NCBI GenBank assembly: GCA_018136815.1
Contig: CM030933.1
Span: 4,077,741 to 4,141,740 of the forward strand
Direction: 5' to 3'
From: Isochrysis galbana
Taxonomy: Eukaryota; Haptophyta; Isochrysidales; Isochrysidaceae
Length of the DNA stretch: 64,000 nucleotides
The notes beneath the pieces were generated by a model, which ran no database searches, was not told where the DNA came from, and saw only the letters and a list, made by a program, of their open reading frames with translations. Shown here one piece after another: positions 32,701 through 43,939 of this stretch (the first letter of the stretch is position 1; each line of letters opens with the position of its first letter). The position numbers and the translations under genes were made by a program.

Positions 32701-35700
32701 GCGTCCGATGAGTTGGAGCGGGCTCTCGGTTTCATCTTCGATGGCAGTCACAGTGGTTGCAACCTCGGCGGCGTCCATCTCGGCGTGCAACATCTCGGCC
32801 TCCTTGCTCGCAAGGAGCTGCAAATTGAAGGCCGGGTGCGCGGACAGGTCGCAGTGTAGGATGGCTGAAATGGGCGACGAGTTGACAAGCGTGAGCGGCC
32901 TGTGAATCTCAGAGCCGACCACCACAGGCCTAAACTCAAAGTCATCCTCTTTAAGAGATGCCTGAGGCACGAGTGCCTCGAAGCTAATTGGTAGTTTCAA
33001 CGTTTTTCCGTAGCGCACCAAAATCTCGAGAGCAGACTCGAGCTTGACAGGGACATCGCTTATGGCCTCAACGGCCATCTCGAGGGCGTCTCCGGGGCGC
33101 ACCGAGCCCCTTGCCGGGTTGACTCGCCACCTTGCCGGTATCGAAGACGACTGGATCTCGAAGGCGACTTCTCCAGAGCCGCCATTCTTAAGAGTGAACA
33201 AACGCTCGTTTGCCACACCAATGGGATTGATGCCAAACGAGAGATTCTTTCCCCCCAGGGTGAGCTTCGCCTCAGCCAGTCCAGGGGCTTTACACAGCAA
33301 CGTGCGTGAGAGGCCACCTTCGACTAGACACTCCAAGGCGTGCTCAGTCAGGCACCCGATTGTCGGTGCGAAATTGACGGTGAGATTGATCTTAGATTTG
33401 GGCGGCACCTCGCCCGACTCCGGCGAAACGCTGAAAGCTGGGCGGCCCTGCAGATTGGCTGGCAGCTGCCACTGAAAAGTAGCGGGAGCGGTACCGCGAT
33501 TTGTGAGCAGGAGAGCACGAGAAGCCACCATGGAAGCGTCACCTGCGGCGAAGATAAAGTCGAGCGACTCCACTGGCGCCAGCTTCATACTAGTGAACTC
33601 GAGCTCGGGTGCCACCACCTCGGCCACGACCGTAAATTTGAAGGCGTGGATGCCTAAGTGAAGAAAGAAGTCACAATAGGGCAAGGGGGGCGATTTCAAG
33701 CTATGTGATCCAGCATGTGCCTGGAACTTGTCTCATGCAATCAGCGCTTTGAGAATACGATGGCAAAGGAAGTGGGCATGAGACGACTACACGATCGAGG
33801 CTCACCATTGATAACATACGAGACTGTGCGACGCAAGGACATGGGCTCATCGACGCGAAGGGTGATGTCGAATCCGGCTGCGGCGCCAGCAGGGATGACC
33901 TGGGCTTGAGGCCAAGAGTCCGCAAGTTCGGGCTCTTCTGCCGCGCGCACCTATGGGTGGGGTGGGGTGGGGTGGGGTGGGGAGGGGTGCTGGGAGGTTA
34001 CACTCGGGGCGAGCCCAAGCGGGCTACCAAAGCTCTCAGCCCCGCCCTCCATGAACGATGCCATATTCCGAAGGTGAGGTCCAGCACCGCCACGAGTGTA
34101 ATTCGACGCGCGAGCGTGATGGCAGCGTACGGGCAGGACTCCCAAGGAAACTCGCGCGGGATTTGGAGGGATATTCATGGCATCGACGCACCTCAACCAA
34201 CACCATTGTACGGAGGTCATTCGCAACGCAAAAGTTGCGCGAAAGGACGGTACCGGCCGTGATCTTGCCGAAGTCGATCGTCTTGGGACCACCAACAACA
34301 GCCATGAGCTCCTTTGGTGAGAGCGGCTGCTTGCATTCGCGCATCTCCTCCGACGTTTCTGGTGCATCCTTGAATTTGCGTCCAACTAGCTGGATGGGGT
34401 CGAAAACGGCAGCACGGCGGCTTGACCCGGGCTGTTGCTGGGATCCAGGTGCCGCGTAAGGCCGTTGCAGCCAGAGCGGTTCGCGCGTCGTCTCGAGCTC
34501 GGGCCACGGCATCGACAAGCCTGAGAAGGGCTCTAAGCCCAGCGAGAAGCCAAAAGCAAAGTCTCCCGGATCGACCCCGGTTTGCCTTGCCCGCTTCTCT
34601 GTCTCACGGTGCTCTCGAGCACGCACAAGGTATTCATCGTACTGCTTCCGGTGCTCTGCGCGCCCCAGCTGCTCAGCAGAGCTCAGCTCAAACCCTGTAT
34701 CCATCTGATCAATGCGATCAAGGGTCACATCAACGAGAGCGCGTGGGCCACCTGCGCGCGTACTGCGCCGCGACGAGCGCAGCGTATTGAAGACCGTCGA
34801 CTGCTCGAGTTGTGCAGTCGCATCCCACAAGGCAGGACGTGTCCACATCTTTTTCGCATTGTCGGTCTCATTCAGCTGGATCACTCGCGGCGGCTTGACA
34901 AAGTCCTCCGGTAGCTTGTCGATGCCGCCCATCGGTGCGCGCTTGCGTGGCACAGTGCAGCCGCCCCAAAGCTTTATGAAAGTTGTGGTGACCTTGCCGT
35001 CAAAGCCAAGGAGCTTTGCACTCGCCTTCAACTCTCCGAGCTGGTGTGGGCAAAATCGCACCATCACCTCCGCCGAACCCTTCGGCGCCAGGGTTCCATT
35101 GGTAGGAGAAAGCGTAAAGTTAGCAGGCTGACTCAGTGAAAAGTCGAGCGGCAGGTGCTTAGACTCGTTTGTAATTGTGAGTATTCGATCGACATAATCA
35201 TATTGGTCCACATTGCCAAAGACGAGGTTGGGTGGTGCAACCTTCAAATGCGGCGTAACTCCTTCCCCCACGAGCCTGAGGGTTGACTTTTGCCCCGTTT
35301 CGACAGACTCGACTTGCAACTCGACCGTCATCCGCTCTATATCGTCCCCATCGGCACCCTGTGGGACGCTCGCCACGAATCCTGTTTCAATTGTCGGTCT
35401 AGGGACTGGCCGGAAGACGGCCTCCACATGGCACCGGCCATGTGGCGGAATCATACCCATTGCCGGGCTCATACTGAGCGAACGGCTAGCAACGTCTATG
35501 GTGGACGGATCGGCATCTGCATCGACATCCGGATTGAGGAAGGCAAAGTCAATCGCTGTTGGCCCCGTGTTAACCACGGTCAGCACGCGCCTCACCTCGA
35601 GGCCATAGAAGAGCTTGCCGAAATCGACCCGGTTTATTGCTTTCCCATTCGCGTCGAGGAGCTCGAGCGCTTGCGGGTGCACGTGAGCGCTGAGCGAGAT

Positions 35701-36348
35701 GATGGGCGCAGAAACGAGATCACTACCGCCCTCGATGTGTAGTTGCACTGAGCCAGCTATCCTGCCTGCCTCCCCAGCCAAACACTGAACTTTCGCCTTG
35801 GCACTGCCACCCGCTGGAACCTCAGTCCTGTCGGGCAGCACGCGGAAGGAGGGCGTCGCGCCCTCTTTTTTCCGGCCCCCACCGCTAGGAAGGACATCAA
35901 AGCTGACAGTCCCAGGCCGTGTGCCTGTGTTGCGAAGCACCAGGTCTCGCGAGGTGGGCGAGCCCTGCACGACATCGCCAAACTCAAGAGAAGTTTCACA
36001 CAAGATCTCAGCGCACGGCGGGCGAACGACGACCGGAATAGTAAGGAGTTCGGTCTGGCCGTTGCCATCGGGCCGGCCCACTTGCACGAGCAGCTGGTCG
36101 TTCAGTGGCTCGACGCTCTCGCTAAGGTAAAAAAGCTCAGCCGCCAGCTCGAGGCCAGGGGCCAACTCCGCTTCTTTCTGCGAGACGAGCCGCAGTCTGG
36201 GCGAGCGTGGCGGCACGATGCGGATGCGCCTCCCATTAGCGGAGACGTTGCGTACCGACAGCGTGATCACGTGCTTCACCCCCGGCTCCACGTTTGCCAG
36301 CTCGCAGCGCGCCGGCGTGACCGTCACGAAGCGGCCGCGCTCCGCCAT
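26776..36348 (-). CDS. CFAP47: CFAP47-like ciliary protein (ASH/MSP repeats plus CH domain)
   Basis: Four exons on the minus strand: 36348-34192, 33950-33806, 33653-31990, 31821-26776, joined in frame (phases 0,1,0) across introns of 241, 152 and 168 bp: about 3003 residues. It consists of many Ig-like ASH/HYDIN-type beta domains (e.g. LEFGDVVQGSPTSRDLVLRN, IDFGKITAGTVLSRNFCVAN, FEPREAGKLEFELPLEL). A calponin-homology segment lies near residues 1690-1825 (LLLRWLEAHWSLSRPEEAPL ... ALHLHQVLPHC). The end (YEVRGSHPIYRPPESSAPVP) matches the usual C-terminus of the family. Length, domain order and mid-protein CH domain agree with CFAP47, a central-apparatus/axonemal protein needed for flagellar motility in animals. 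The first intron ends in (CCCCA)n before its acceptor. Confidence 0.93.
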
Positions 36349-36452
36349 CGCCTCGATCCCCCTCGCGCAGACACGCGCGCGCTGCCCACAGCCCTTCCCC
36401 CTTCTTCTCTTCTTCTCTCTGTTCTCTCTCTCTCGCCCTCTCTCCCTCCCTG

Positions 36453-37040
<588 letters not shown>

Positions 37041-37094
37041 AATAAAAAATAATTACAACTGGGAATATCGGCGGCTGCACTGAGCCGCTGGCCG

Positions 37095-37775
37095 ATGCCG
37101 CACGCCGACGCAGGTGAAGACGCAGGTGAAGATGTCCCAGCAGGCCCTGCAGAGACCCCGGCAGAGCCCGGGGGCGGGCGGGCGGGTCATCTGAGCGCCC
37201 CGGCTTGCATTAATGGTCATGTCTCGGGCCTAGGCTCCTTCAGACGGCGAAGGGGTAGCGTTGCGCACTCCCGGGGTTGCTGGAGTGCTGCAGCGGCAAA
37301 CTGCGAGGATGCTGCTGAGGCCGTAGAGGTCGCCAGTCGAGCGCCCGAAGTCAGTGGTGTCGCAGATTTGGCAACCAGTGGTGAGTCAGGCGCTCTCCGG
37401 CTGGGCTCCTTCAGAAGGCGAAGGCTTAGCGTCACGCATTCCCAGTGTTGCGGGAGTGGTGCAGCTTGCGAGAGTGCTGCAGCGACGAACGGCCCGGATG
37501 CTGCCGGGGCAGCAGAGGTGGCCCTTTGCACGCCCGACTTCAGCAGTGGCGCAGAAACGCCGTCGATGAACGGGGAGGGCGGAATGCGCATAGCGGACGC
37601 CGATCGAGACGCCTGCACGAGCGGTGGCATGGATGCATGTGCTGCTGCAGGTGTGCCAACGCCTGCGTCGAGCTGCAGTGGCAGCGGGACGAGTGCACGT
37701 GCTCCGATAATCTCAAACCTTATGAGCAGCGAGCGTCGGCGCAAAAGGAAGGCCATAGATGCTTCGGTAACTTAG
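37095..37775 (+). CDS. Element D protein, copy 2
   Basis: 226 residues. After an acidic/Ala-Pro N-terminus come two tandem 57-residue (171-bp) repeats starting at residues 46 and 103 (LGSFRRRRGSVAHSRGCWS; LGSFRRRRLSVTHSQCCGS), then a Gly/Ala/Cys region and a basic segment (SSERRRKRKAIDASV), which looks like a nuclear localisation signal. It ends at a TAG where copies 1 and 3 read TGG (SVTWLAARS), so it is probably truncated by a nonsense change. RRGS/RRLS fit the PKA consensus RRxS. No family is recognised. Confidence 0.5.
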   Translation: MPHADAGEDAGEDVPAGPAETPAEPGGGRAGHLSAPACINGHVSGLGSFRRRRGSVAHSRGCWSAAAANCEDAAEAVEVASRAPEVSGVADLATSGESGALRLGSFRRRRLSVTHSQCCGSGAACESAAATNGPDAAGAAEVALCTPDFSSGAETPSMNGEGGMRIADADRDACTSGGMDACAAAGVPTPASSCSGSGTSARAPIISNLMSSERRRKRKAIDASVT

Positions 37776-37909
37776 CTTGCAGCCCGGTCTGCTCTTGTCT
37801 CGTGCCAGCTTGTTGCTCTCCAAAGCCCGCCGCCGTCCGCAGACGTGTCTGCTGCACCTTCACAAGACTGCTTTGCAGAGTGCTCACCCTGCGAATCAGA
37901 GCAGGAAGT

Positions 37910-38400
37910 CATAGATGGGGTAAGAGTACTGTTATGAGCTCTCAGTAAGAGTAATAGCTCCAAACTGCCAAATCGCTGATATTAGTTGTCGGTTGCTAGA
38001 CTAATCTTAAAGGGGCTGATCTACTACTACTACTACTACTGTGACTCCTTTTACTATTAGAATCGTCGCCTCGCCCCCCTCCATCCTCCATCAACATCGA
38101 TACTTCATACATACATACGTAGTAGCCTCCGTCGGTCGGCTTCTTGGTTGCTACGCTCTATCTATCCTCAATCTCTAAGATGCGATAGGTTCATCCAACT
38201 AGTAGTACCAATCTACGCTAGAGGAGAGAGAGAGAGTTTGTGTGTGGAGTGTGAAGAGCGTAAATCAACACACGCGTCGTGCGCGCGCACAGGGGAGTTT
38301 TGTTGTTGGTTGGGACAACTCTCATGAGAGCTGATATTAGTGCTGATATTAGTGATAGCTCCATAACCTTGAGAGCTGATAAGCTGTTACCCCATCTATG
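37910..38400. mobile_element. hAT-like MITE, 491 bp, 8-bp TSD
   Basis: Begins CATAGATGGGGTAA and ends TTACCCCATCTATG (14-bp perfect inverted termini), flanked by CAGGAAGT at 37902-37909 and 38401-38408. Copy 1 of element D reads GAGCAAGAAGTGGGCATGGG across the corresponding uninterrupted site (14432-14451), confirming insertion with an 8-bp duplication. Subterminal GCTGATATTAGT motifs recur near both ends and a (CTA)n run lies inside. No transposase frame. Confidence 0.9.
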
Positions 38401-38633
38401 CAGGAAGTGGGCATGGGAGAAGGGGATGAAGTCTGGGCTGAGAGGTCAACCGTTCCCCCCGTTCTTCAAGACGTTTCTCGTCTCGCGGGAAGAAACGCGC
38501 AGAGACGGCGACCAGGGGGGGCGGGCCCCGCGCGACCTCCGCCGCACGCCGATCTCGTGCTGTCTCCGTGCCTTGCGCGGCCTCCGCCGCACGTTCCTTC
38601 GATGCTGACAAGTGGTGGAAGAACTAAAACGCC

Positions 38634-38996
38634 TTGAGGATGTACCTCTTGGACAAGATCAAGAATCTCAAGAAGCACGGCTTGGGCAAGGCGGCGACGC
38701 ACAAGGCCTCCGAAATCTGGGAGGAGGCCGCGAAGCGCATCGATGCGAACGTGGACAATCACGAGGTGTGGACGGCTCGCAACGTCGAAAGGCTGGCCGA
38801 AGCCCTCGAAGCTGCCGTCGAGGCGAAGTGCTACAAGACCCTGCAGGCGGCTCGAGCCGACGCGCGGAGGCGCAGTTGGCCGTTCCCGGGTGAAGAGGTT
38901 GGCGCCACTGGCACGAGACAAGAGCAGACCGGGCTGCAAGCCAAGTTACCGAAGCATCTATGGCCTTCCTTTTGCGCCGACGCTCGCTGCTCATAA
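38634..38996 (+). CDS. Small helical frame in the D-arm spacer
   Basis: 120-residue frame whose first ~95 residues are amphipathic and helix-rich (KIKNLKKHGLGKAATHKASE, ARNVERLAEALEAAVEAKCY), unlike the low-complexity shadows around it. The end runs into the antisense of element D copy 3. It may be a remnant of an element-encoded or captured gene. No family is recognised and it could be chance. Confidence 0.3.
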   Translation: MRMYLLDKIKNLKKHGLGKAATHKASEIWEEAAKRIDANVDNHEVWTARNVERLAEALEAAVEAKCYKTLQAARADARRRSWPFPGEEVGATGTRQEQTGLQAKLPKHLWPSFCADARCS

Positions 38997-39621
38997 GGTT
39001 TGAGATTATCGGAGCACGTGCACTCGTCCCGCTGCCACTGCAGCTCGACGCAGGCGTTGGCACACCTGCAGCAGCACATGCATCCATGCCACCGCTCGTG
39101 CAGGCGTCTCGATCGGCGTCCGCTATGCGCATTCCGCCCTCCCCGTTCATCGACGGCGTTTCTGCGCCACTGCTGAAGTCGGGCGTGCAAAGGGCCACCT
39201 CTGCTGCCCCGGCAGCATCCGGGCCGTTCGTCGCTGCAGCACTCTCGCAAGCTGCACCACTCCCGCAACACTGGGAATGCGTGACGCTAAGCCTTCGCCT
39301 TCTGAAGGAGCCCAGCCGGAGAGCGCCTGACTCACCACTGGTTGCCAAATCTGCGACACCACTGACTTCGGGCGCTCGACTGGCGACCTCTACGGCCTCA
39401 GCAGCATCCTCGCAGTTTGCCGCTGCAGCACTCCAGCAACCCCGGGAGTGCGCAACGCTACCCCTTCGCCGTCTGAAGGAGCCTAGGCCCGAGACATGAC
39501 CATTAATGCAAGCCGGGGCGCTCAGATGACCCGCCCGCCCGCCCCCGGGCTCTGCCGGGGTCTCTGCAGGGCCTGCTAGGACATCTTCACCTGCGTCTTC
39601 ACCTGCGTCGGCGTGCGGCAT
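38668..39621 (-). CDS. Element D protein, copy 3
   Basis: 317 residues. Same protein as copy 2 with Trp instead of the stop after SVT, so it stays open past the repeat and basic segments; beyond VSCQ (38908) it leaves the shared arm and enters unrelated spacer sequence, so the C-terminus is copy-specific. Both 57-residue repeats are intact. It is the most complete D reading frame in the window. Confidence 0.45.
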   Translation of the reverse strand: MPHADAGEDAGEDVLAGPAETPAEPGGGRAGHLSAPACINGHVSGLGSFRRRRGSVAHSRGCWSAAAANCEDAAEAVEVASRAPEVSGVADLATSGESGALRLGSFRRRRLSVTHSQCCGSGAACESAAATNGPDAAGAAEVALCTPDFSSGAETPSMNGEGGMRIADADRDACTSGGMDACAAAGVPTPASSCSGSGTSARAPIISNLMSSERRRKRKAIDASVTWLAARSALVSCQWRQPLHPGTANCASARRLEPPAGSCSTSPRRQLRGLRPAFRRCEPSTPRDCPRSHRCASRPPPRFRRPCASPPCPSRAS

Positions 39622-39675
39622 CGGCCAGCGGCTCAGTGCAGCCGCCGATATTCCCAGTTGTAATTATTTTTTATT

Positions 39676-39771
39676 CTAGCAAGGACTTCGTTGCTTTCAG
39701 AAGTGAGAAGCGCGGACTTGTCCTCGCCAGATGAAGTGACCTTGGACGAGGTCTTCAACGCTCTGCTTTAA
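39676..39771 (+). other. Possible coding remnant next to element D
   Basis: The bases beside the D arm read RTSLLSEVRSADLSSPDEVT then LDEVFNALL and a stop. The acidic, helical end looks like an exon tail cut by the insertion of D, but it is too short to identify. Confidence 0.2.
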
Positions 39772-39888
39772 CGCGGTCGGTGCTCTTGGGTATGGACATA
39801 CACCCATCAGATTTGCAGAGTCTACTTTGTGCTGTGTGTGAGACGTGGATCGTGATTTCAACTATATATTGACCCTGCCCCAAATCGA

Positions 39889-41180
39889 AAAAAAAAACAC
39901 TTTAATATTCTCGCCTCACTCGTGGCACTGGAAGACGCTCTCGAAGCCACGCCCTTTCTCTTCCCACTCCCCCACTCCCTGCCTTGCGGCAACTCCCCTC
40001 GTGCTCTACTTAGGGGCCCGGGTCGTGCGGGGGGTTCGAGCCAAGCGGGGTGCACCTGTCCCCAACAGTAAGTTCTCTCCTTCCTCCTGTTCTGTTGAGT
40101 GACCTGTCTATACAGAAGGTGTTGCAGGGTGTCGTTATACGAATGCGCGCGGGCGATCACTCAGTGCGTCCGTAGTTATGACTAGCCGCCCATCTGAATT
40201 ATCTGTCAGAGCGTGGTGACGCGTCGCATTATGCGAGTCTCCCGTCTAATCCGAGAGCTTTCGCTACGAGGCCGAATTCCTTACTGAGTTGTAGCCTGCC
40301 TTTCTTGTCTTCGATAAACATGGGGGTGCTGAGTTCCGTCGTTTTTTTGATCTTTGGTTTTCTTCCCTGAGCGGCCTTATATGTTCGCATGGAGTTGCGG
40401 GGGTCCGATACGGTACTGCCTCGTACTAGGGTGGCAAACCTCGTTAGCGTGGATTCGAGGACTGGTATGTAGTGGAAATTGTATGCCTCGTAGTCTACTC
40501 TATAGAAGTCTTTTATAATGTATTTCCATGCAATTATATAGAGCGCTTTAAGGCTGTCGGGGGTGGTCGTACCGGGGTATGCGAAGAGTCTGTCTTTCGC
40601 TATCTGTGCACGCGACCTCTTAGGAGGAGGCGTGTGCTCTGCAAGAGCGTCTATGGTTTCGAATATCGTTTTGGTCGCGGGGCACCATGCTAGATGACTC
40701 GATCTTTCTTGGTGGTCGTGGCATAGTCGGCATTTGTTTGTCAGGCTATCTGGGAACCTGTTTCTAGTGCCGATCCTTCGGTGGGTAATATGTTTGAAGT
40801 GTAGATGTTTATCCGTGTGCTTTAGCAGCGGCGTTGTGTAGAGTCGAGCTATATGTCTCCATTCGTCTTTCGTGATGCTCAGTCTATTCTCCCATGCGGT
40901 CTTCGCCGCTTGCGGGGCGTTTTTTCGGTTCGTTTTAATCATTTCTTTGGCGATGTCGGAGACGGTGATCGCGTCAAGAGCGACCCTTCCTTTGCGTATG
41001 GCATATTCGTCCGCCAGCGGGTATTCCATGAATCTCGGGCCTTTATACCCGCCTTCCCATTTTGCTGGTGGGTGGTAGTATTGGGTTTCCTCGGCCTCCG
41101 CTACTTCCCCGGTGCCGGCTACCTCTCCTAGGTAGTCGGTGTCGGTGTGTATCCAGATGTTGTTAAATTTACTGATAAAA
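39889..41180 (-). mobile_element. 5'-truncated LINE (LINE-2 copy) with 17-bp TSD
   Basis: Flanked by ACCCTGCCCCAAATCGA at 39872-39888 and 41181-41197. Sense is minus: the protein tail comes first, then a ~330-bp 3' UTR, ending GAATATTAAAGTG and nine T (nine A on the plus strand at 39889-39897). The 3' UTR aligns with repeat C in the opposite orientation. Confidence 0.85.
40229..41180 (-). pseudogene. LINE ORF2 C-terminal fragment
   Basis: About 316 residues of polymerase tail. The CCHC finger CRLCHDHQERSSHLAWC follows FKHITHRRIGTRNRF, then LKALYIIAWKYIIKDFYRVD and NSMRTYKAAQGRKPK. Homologous to the tails at 24475-26157 and 57448-58065. The 5' part, including RT, is lost by truncation. Confidence 0.8.
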
Positions 41181-41197
41181 CCCTGCCCCAAATCGAG

Positions 41198-41978
41198 TGA
41201 ATGGAGTCAGACAACGTGTGTGTTTCAACATGTGAAGTGTCAAGTTGAGTCAAGTAACCTCCATGTGACAACGAAAGGTGTTAGCAGGGATGGGGATAAT
41301 TGAACGCTTTTGGTCTCCGAAGGAGAGGTGGGGAGCGGCGGCGCGCTCCATGGCGACCAACTCTAAAGTTAGTTGAACCAATTGTTCATGAAACGAAGAG
41401 ACTGAAGACGCGTCAAATCTACCTAGCCCATCCCCTTGAGCAGGGCCGTTAGGAACCGACAACAATACCAATACTAACGTGCAGCAACAACAACATAGTA
41501 GCAAATAACAAAACCGCCATCAACCATCCACCATCAACATAAACTAGCTCTCCGCCTTACGAGCTTCATGCAGTTCATGTCAGGCCACCAATCCACACTG
41601 CAATTAAAGAAGCCACGGAACATGCCACCGCAGCTTTAAATTTGAAAGTAGGGTAGTTCATGATCCGTGACAAATAAAGTTCCCTGTACGTTAACAGCCC
41701 GAATCTCGACGGATGGGTGTAACGACCATACATCGGTTAAGCGCCCATTAGAAGATGAGCGCCTCCACGCCGCAAGGGTGCGCGTGTGCCGGATATCCGG
41801 TAGTGAGGACACGCAGGCAAATGGAGCCTGATCCGTGAAACAAGTCCGCTTAAGTGCAAGTAGTTTTGACAAGAGCTTTCGGAAAGCCAAAGTAGTTGGT
41901 TTGGTATCGGGCACTCGTTTTTCTGACGTCCACAGCAGAGCTCTTCAATGGCAGCTGAACCTTTCCATGGGAGCTGTA
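41198..41978. other. Intergenic, no gene recognised
   Basis: Unique-looking sequence downstream of the desaturase gene. No repeat copy or supported frame. Confidence 0.5.
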
Positions 41979-43599
41979 CTAGGCATGAGCATAACTTATC
42001 ACGAAGAAAACTGGCAGCATGATGGCAGGGAAGATAGCAGACGGTGCGCCCGCCCAAAAGAGGAGGATCCACATGACTTGTTGTAGTCCGAAAACCAACT
42101 TCTTGGGGGTGTCGAGTTTACCAGTGGTGTTGGGCAAGGGTTGAAGACGCTCACGCAAGATCTCAGCGAGCTCCTTGTTGCTGCGAGGCACCGGCCGCAG
42201 CTGGACGGCGTACGATGCGAGCTTTTCCAGTTGTCCTGTGTAAATGAGCCCAGCTACCATCATATAGTCGAGCGAATGGAAGATGAGAGCGTCCTGGCCA
42301 TGGTAAGTGGACAAGGGAGAGGGGTTGGGAGCGCGCGCCAAACATGTGCACTGTCAAGTTAAAGGCGGAAAGATTAACCGAAAGGTTGCATACAACGTCT
42401 CCTCAGTCTCATCCCAGAGGATAGGTTGGGGGGGGGGGGGGGAGCAGTTGGACATGTGTAGTACATCGTGATGCCGCTTCATCACAACACAAATGCCGTA
42501 CACCTATCCGACTCAATGCAGGGCGCTCTCGAGACTGCTGGCCTCGCACCTGCTTCTCGTATTCGTCGAGGTTTTTAATGAAGTAGAGCGGCATTTCCGA
42601 CCAATGAGCCACCGAGTTGAGATGGTGCACGATGTGGTAGCCATCATTGAAAGTGAGCATGTTGAACGGCGCAGCAATCAAGTTGATGGTGAGCCCATAA
42701 TTGGAGGTCGGATCCCTCGGGTTAATGAACTGGTGTTGGGCGAAGTTTCCCGTCATCAGCGCGCACGGTCCAACGATGGAAGAGAATCCGAGAGAGATCC
42801 AAAAGACAGGCGGGTGCAGAGAGCAGAGTACATGGAACGTAGCAAAGTAGCCAATCATTGAAGCGACCGAAAGTGCTGCCAGGCCATAGCGCTGCTTGCA
42901 CACAGCATAATAGGGCAGGAAGAGGAAAGTGTGAATGACAAAGTTGGCAATGTAGTGTAGTAGTCCGAGCACCGTGTCGCGCCGATAGCCAGTGGTACCC
43001 GAGAGATCCCAGGGAAAGATGTTGTTGGAACCATGGTGCATCACACAGTGGTGAAGATGATACATCCCAGCGGGCATCCCCCAGAAGTTGGCGAGCACGA
43101 GCTGCGGCAGCTGGTTTAGCGCGCTGGCGAAAGGGATCCGCGGCGATATGAGCGAGCGGTGAGCAGCGTAGTGCATTGCCAAGATGAAGCGCTGGCCGAG
43201 GATGGCCCACGTGATGACCACATGGGTTGCAAACACGCCGACTGAGAGTGCACCAATCCCCGCATCACGTGGCAGGAGAGCAATCTGGAGCGAGCATGAC
43301 AAGACGATCCAGAGGGCGCACTGCAAGAGCGTGAGCGCGATTGGCAGATCCCTCGGGTCTGCGAGCACGCGGTGCGCAATCGCGTGCTCCCACGAGCGAG
43401 GAAGGCGGAGAATGGCCTCGGCACGCCGGCCAAAGAGGTCGGAGAGCGCCAGCTGCACCGCCTTGCGGTGGTGAGGCTTGGCGTTTTGCAGGAGATGGCG
43501 CGTAGTGTGCTCGGGCTGCGGGTCCAGCAGTCCCATCCCCGCCTCGGCGCCGTACTCGCTCAGGTCGGGCGAGAGGAGGTGGCGCATGGTGGTGGACAT
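41979..43599 (-). CDS. Membrane fatty-acid desaturase-like protein
   Basis: Two exons on the minus strand, 43599-42550 and 42293-41979, joined at phase 0 across a 256-bp GT-AG intron (CAG|GTGCGA ... CCAG|GAC): 454 residues. The ATG at 43599 is preferred; an in-frame Met pair at 43677 would add 26 Gly/Lys-rich residues. Three histidine boxes of the diiron membrane desaturase/hydroxylase superfamily are present: HYAAH, HHCVMHH and YHIVHH. Hydrophobic segments lie before and between them (LLQCALWIVLSCSLQIALL, LSVGVFATHVVITWAIL, FVIHTFLFLPYYAV). Exon 2 adds a C-terminal hydrophobic segment (VMWILLFWAGAPSAIFPAIM). Substrate and regiospecificity cannot be told; no cytochrome b5 domain is fused. Confidence 0.88.
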
Positions 43600-43773
43600 C
43601 GTGGGGCGCTCGCTCTCTCTTCCCCCCTCGCCACCCGCCCCCCCTCCTTTCCCTTTCCTCTTTACCCCCTCCATCATCTCTTCTTTCTCTGGTGGAGGGT
43701 GTCCTCGGATCCCCTCCCCCCAGCCCCCACACTCCCGCGTCTCACTCCTCTTCTTTCTTCCTTCTCTTCTCTC

Positions 43774-43788
43774 GCTTTTTTATATTTA
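43774..43788 (-). promoter_or_regulatory. Possible TATA box of the desaturase gene
   Basis: Reads AAATATAAAAAAGCG on the minus strand, about 100-180 bp upstream of the candidate starts. It is the only TATA-like element near a host gene start that stood out. Confidence 0.35.
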
Positions 43789-43827
43789 TCCTCAGCCCGT
43801 TCCCCTCAAAATTCTCCCCCCTTCAAA

Positions 43828-43905
43828 GTCCGGGGGGGGGGGGGGGGCGGGAGGGGGCGGGGGGGGGGGAGAGAGGGGCGGGCGGGGGGAGGGGGAGCGG
43901 CGGCG
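43828..43905. repeat. Poly-G tract upstream of the desaturase gene
   Basis: Runs of G up to about 17 on the plus strand, i.e. C-runs on the coding strand. Comparable to tracts at 19425, 48000, 53650 and 10571. Confidence 0.85.
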
Positions 43906-43939
43906 CGGCGAGCGCAACCAACCTCACGGCAACCAATGT

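Larger units (their letters stand above)
37041..39675. mobile_element. Element D, copies 2 and 3 as 768-bp inverted arms
   Basis: 37041-37808 (+) and 38908-39675 (-) are near-identical inverted arms, each starting AATAAAAAATAATTACAACT at the outer edge and matching through TCTCGTGCCAG at the inner edge. The 1099-bp spacer contains a later 491-bp transposon, so the original spacer was 600 bp. Copy 2 continues to match copy 1 beyond the arm, to about 38484. No TSD is obvious outside the arms. It could be one transposon with long inverted termini or a tail-to-tail duplication. Confidence 0.72.
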
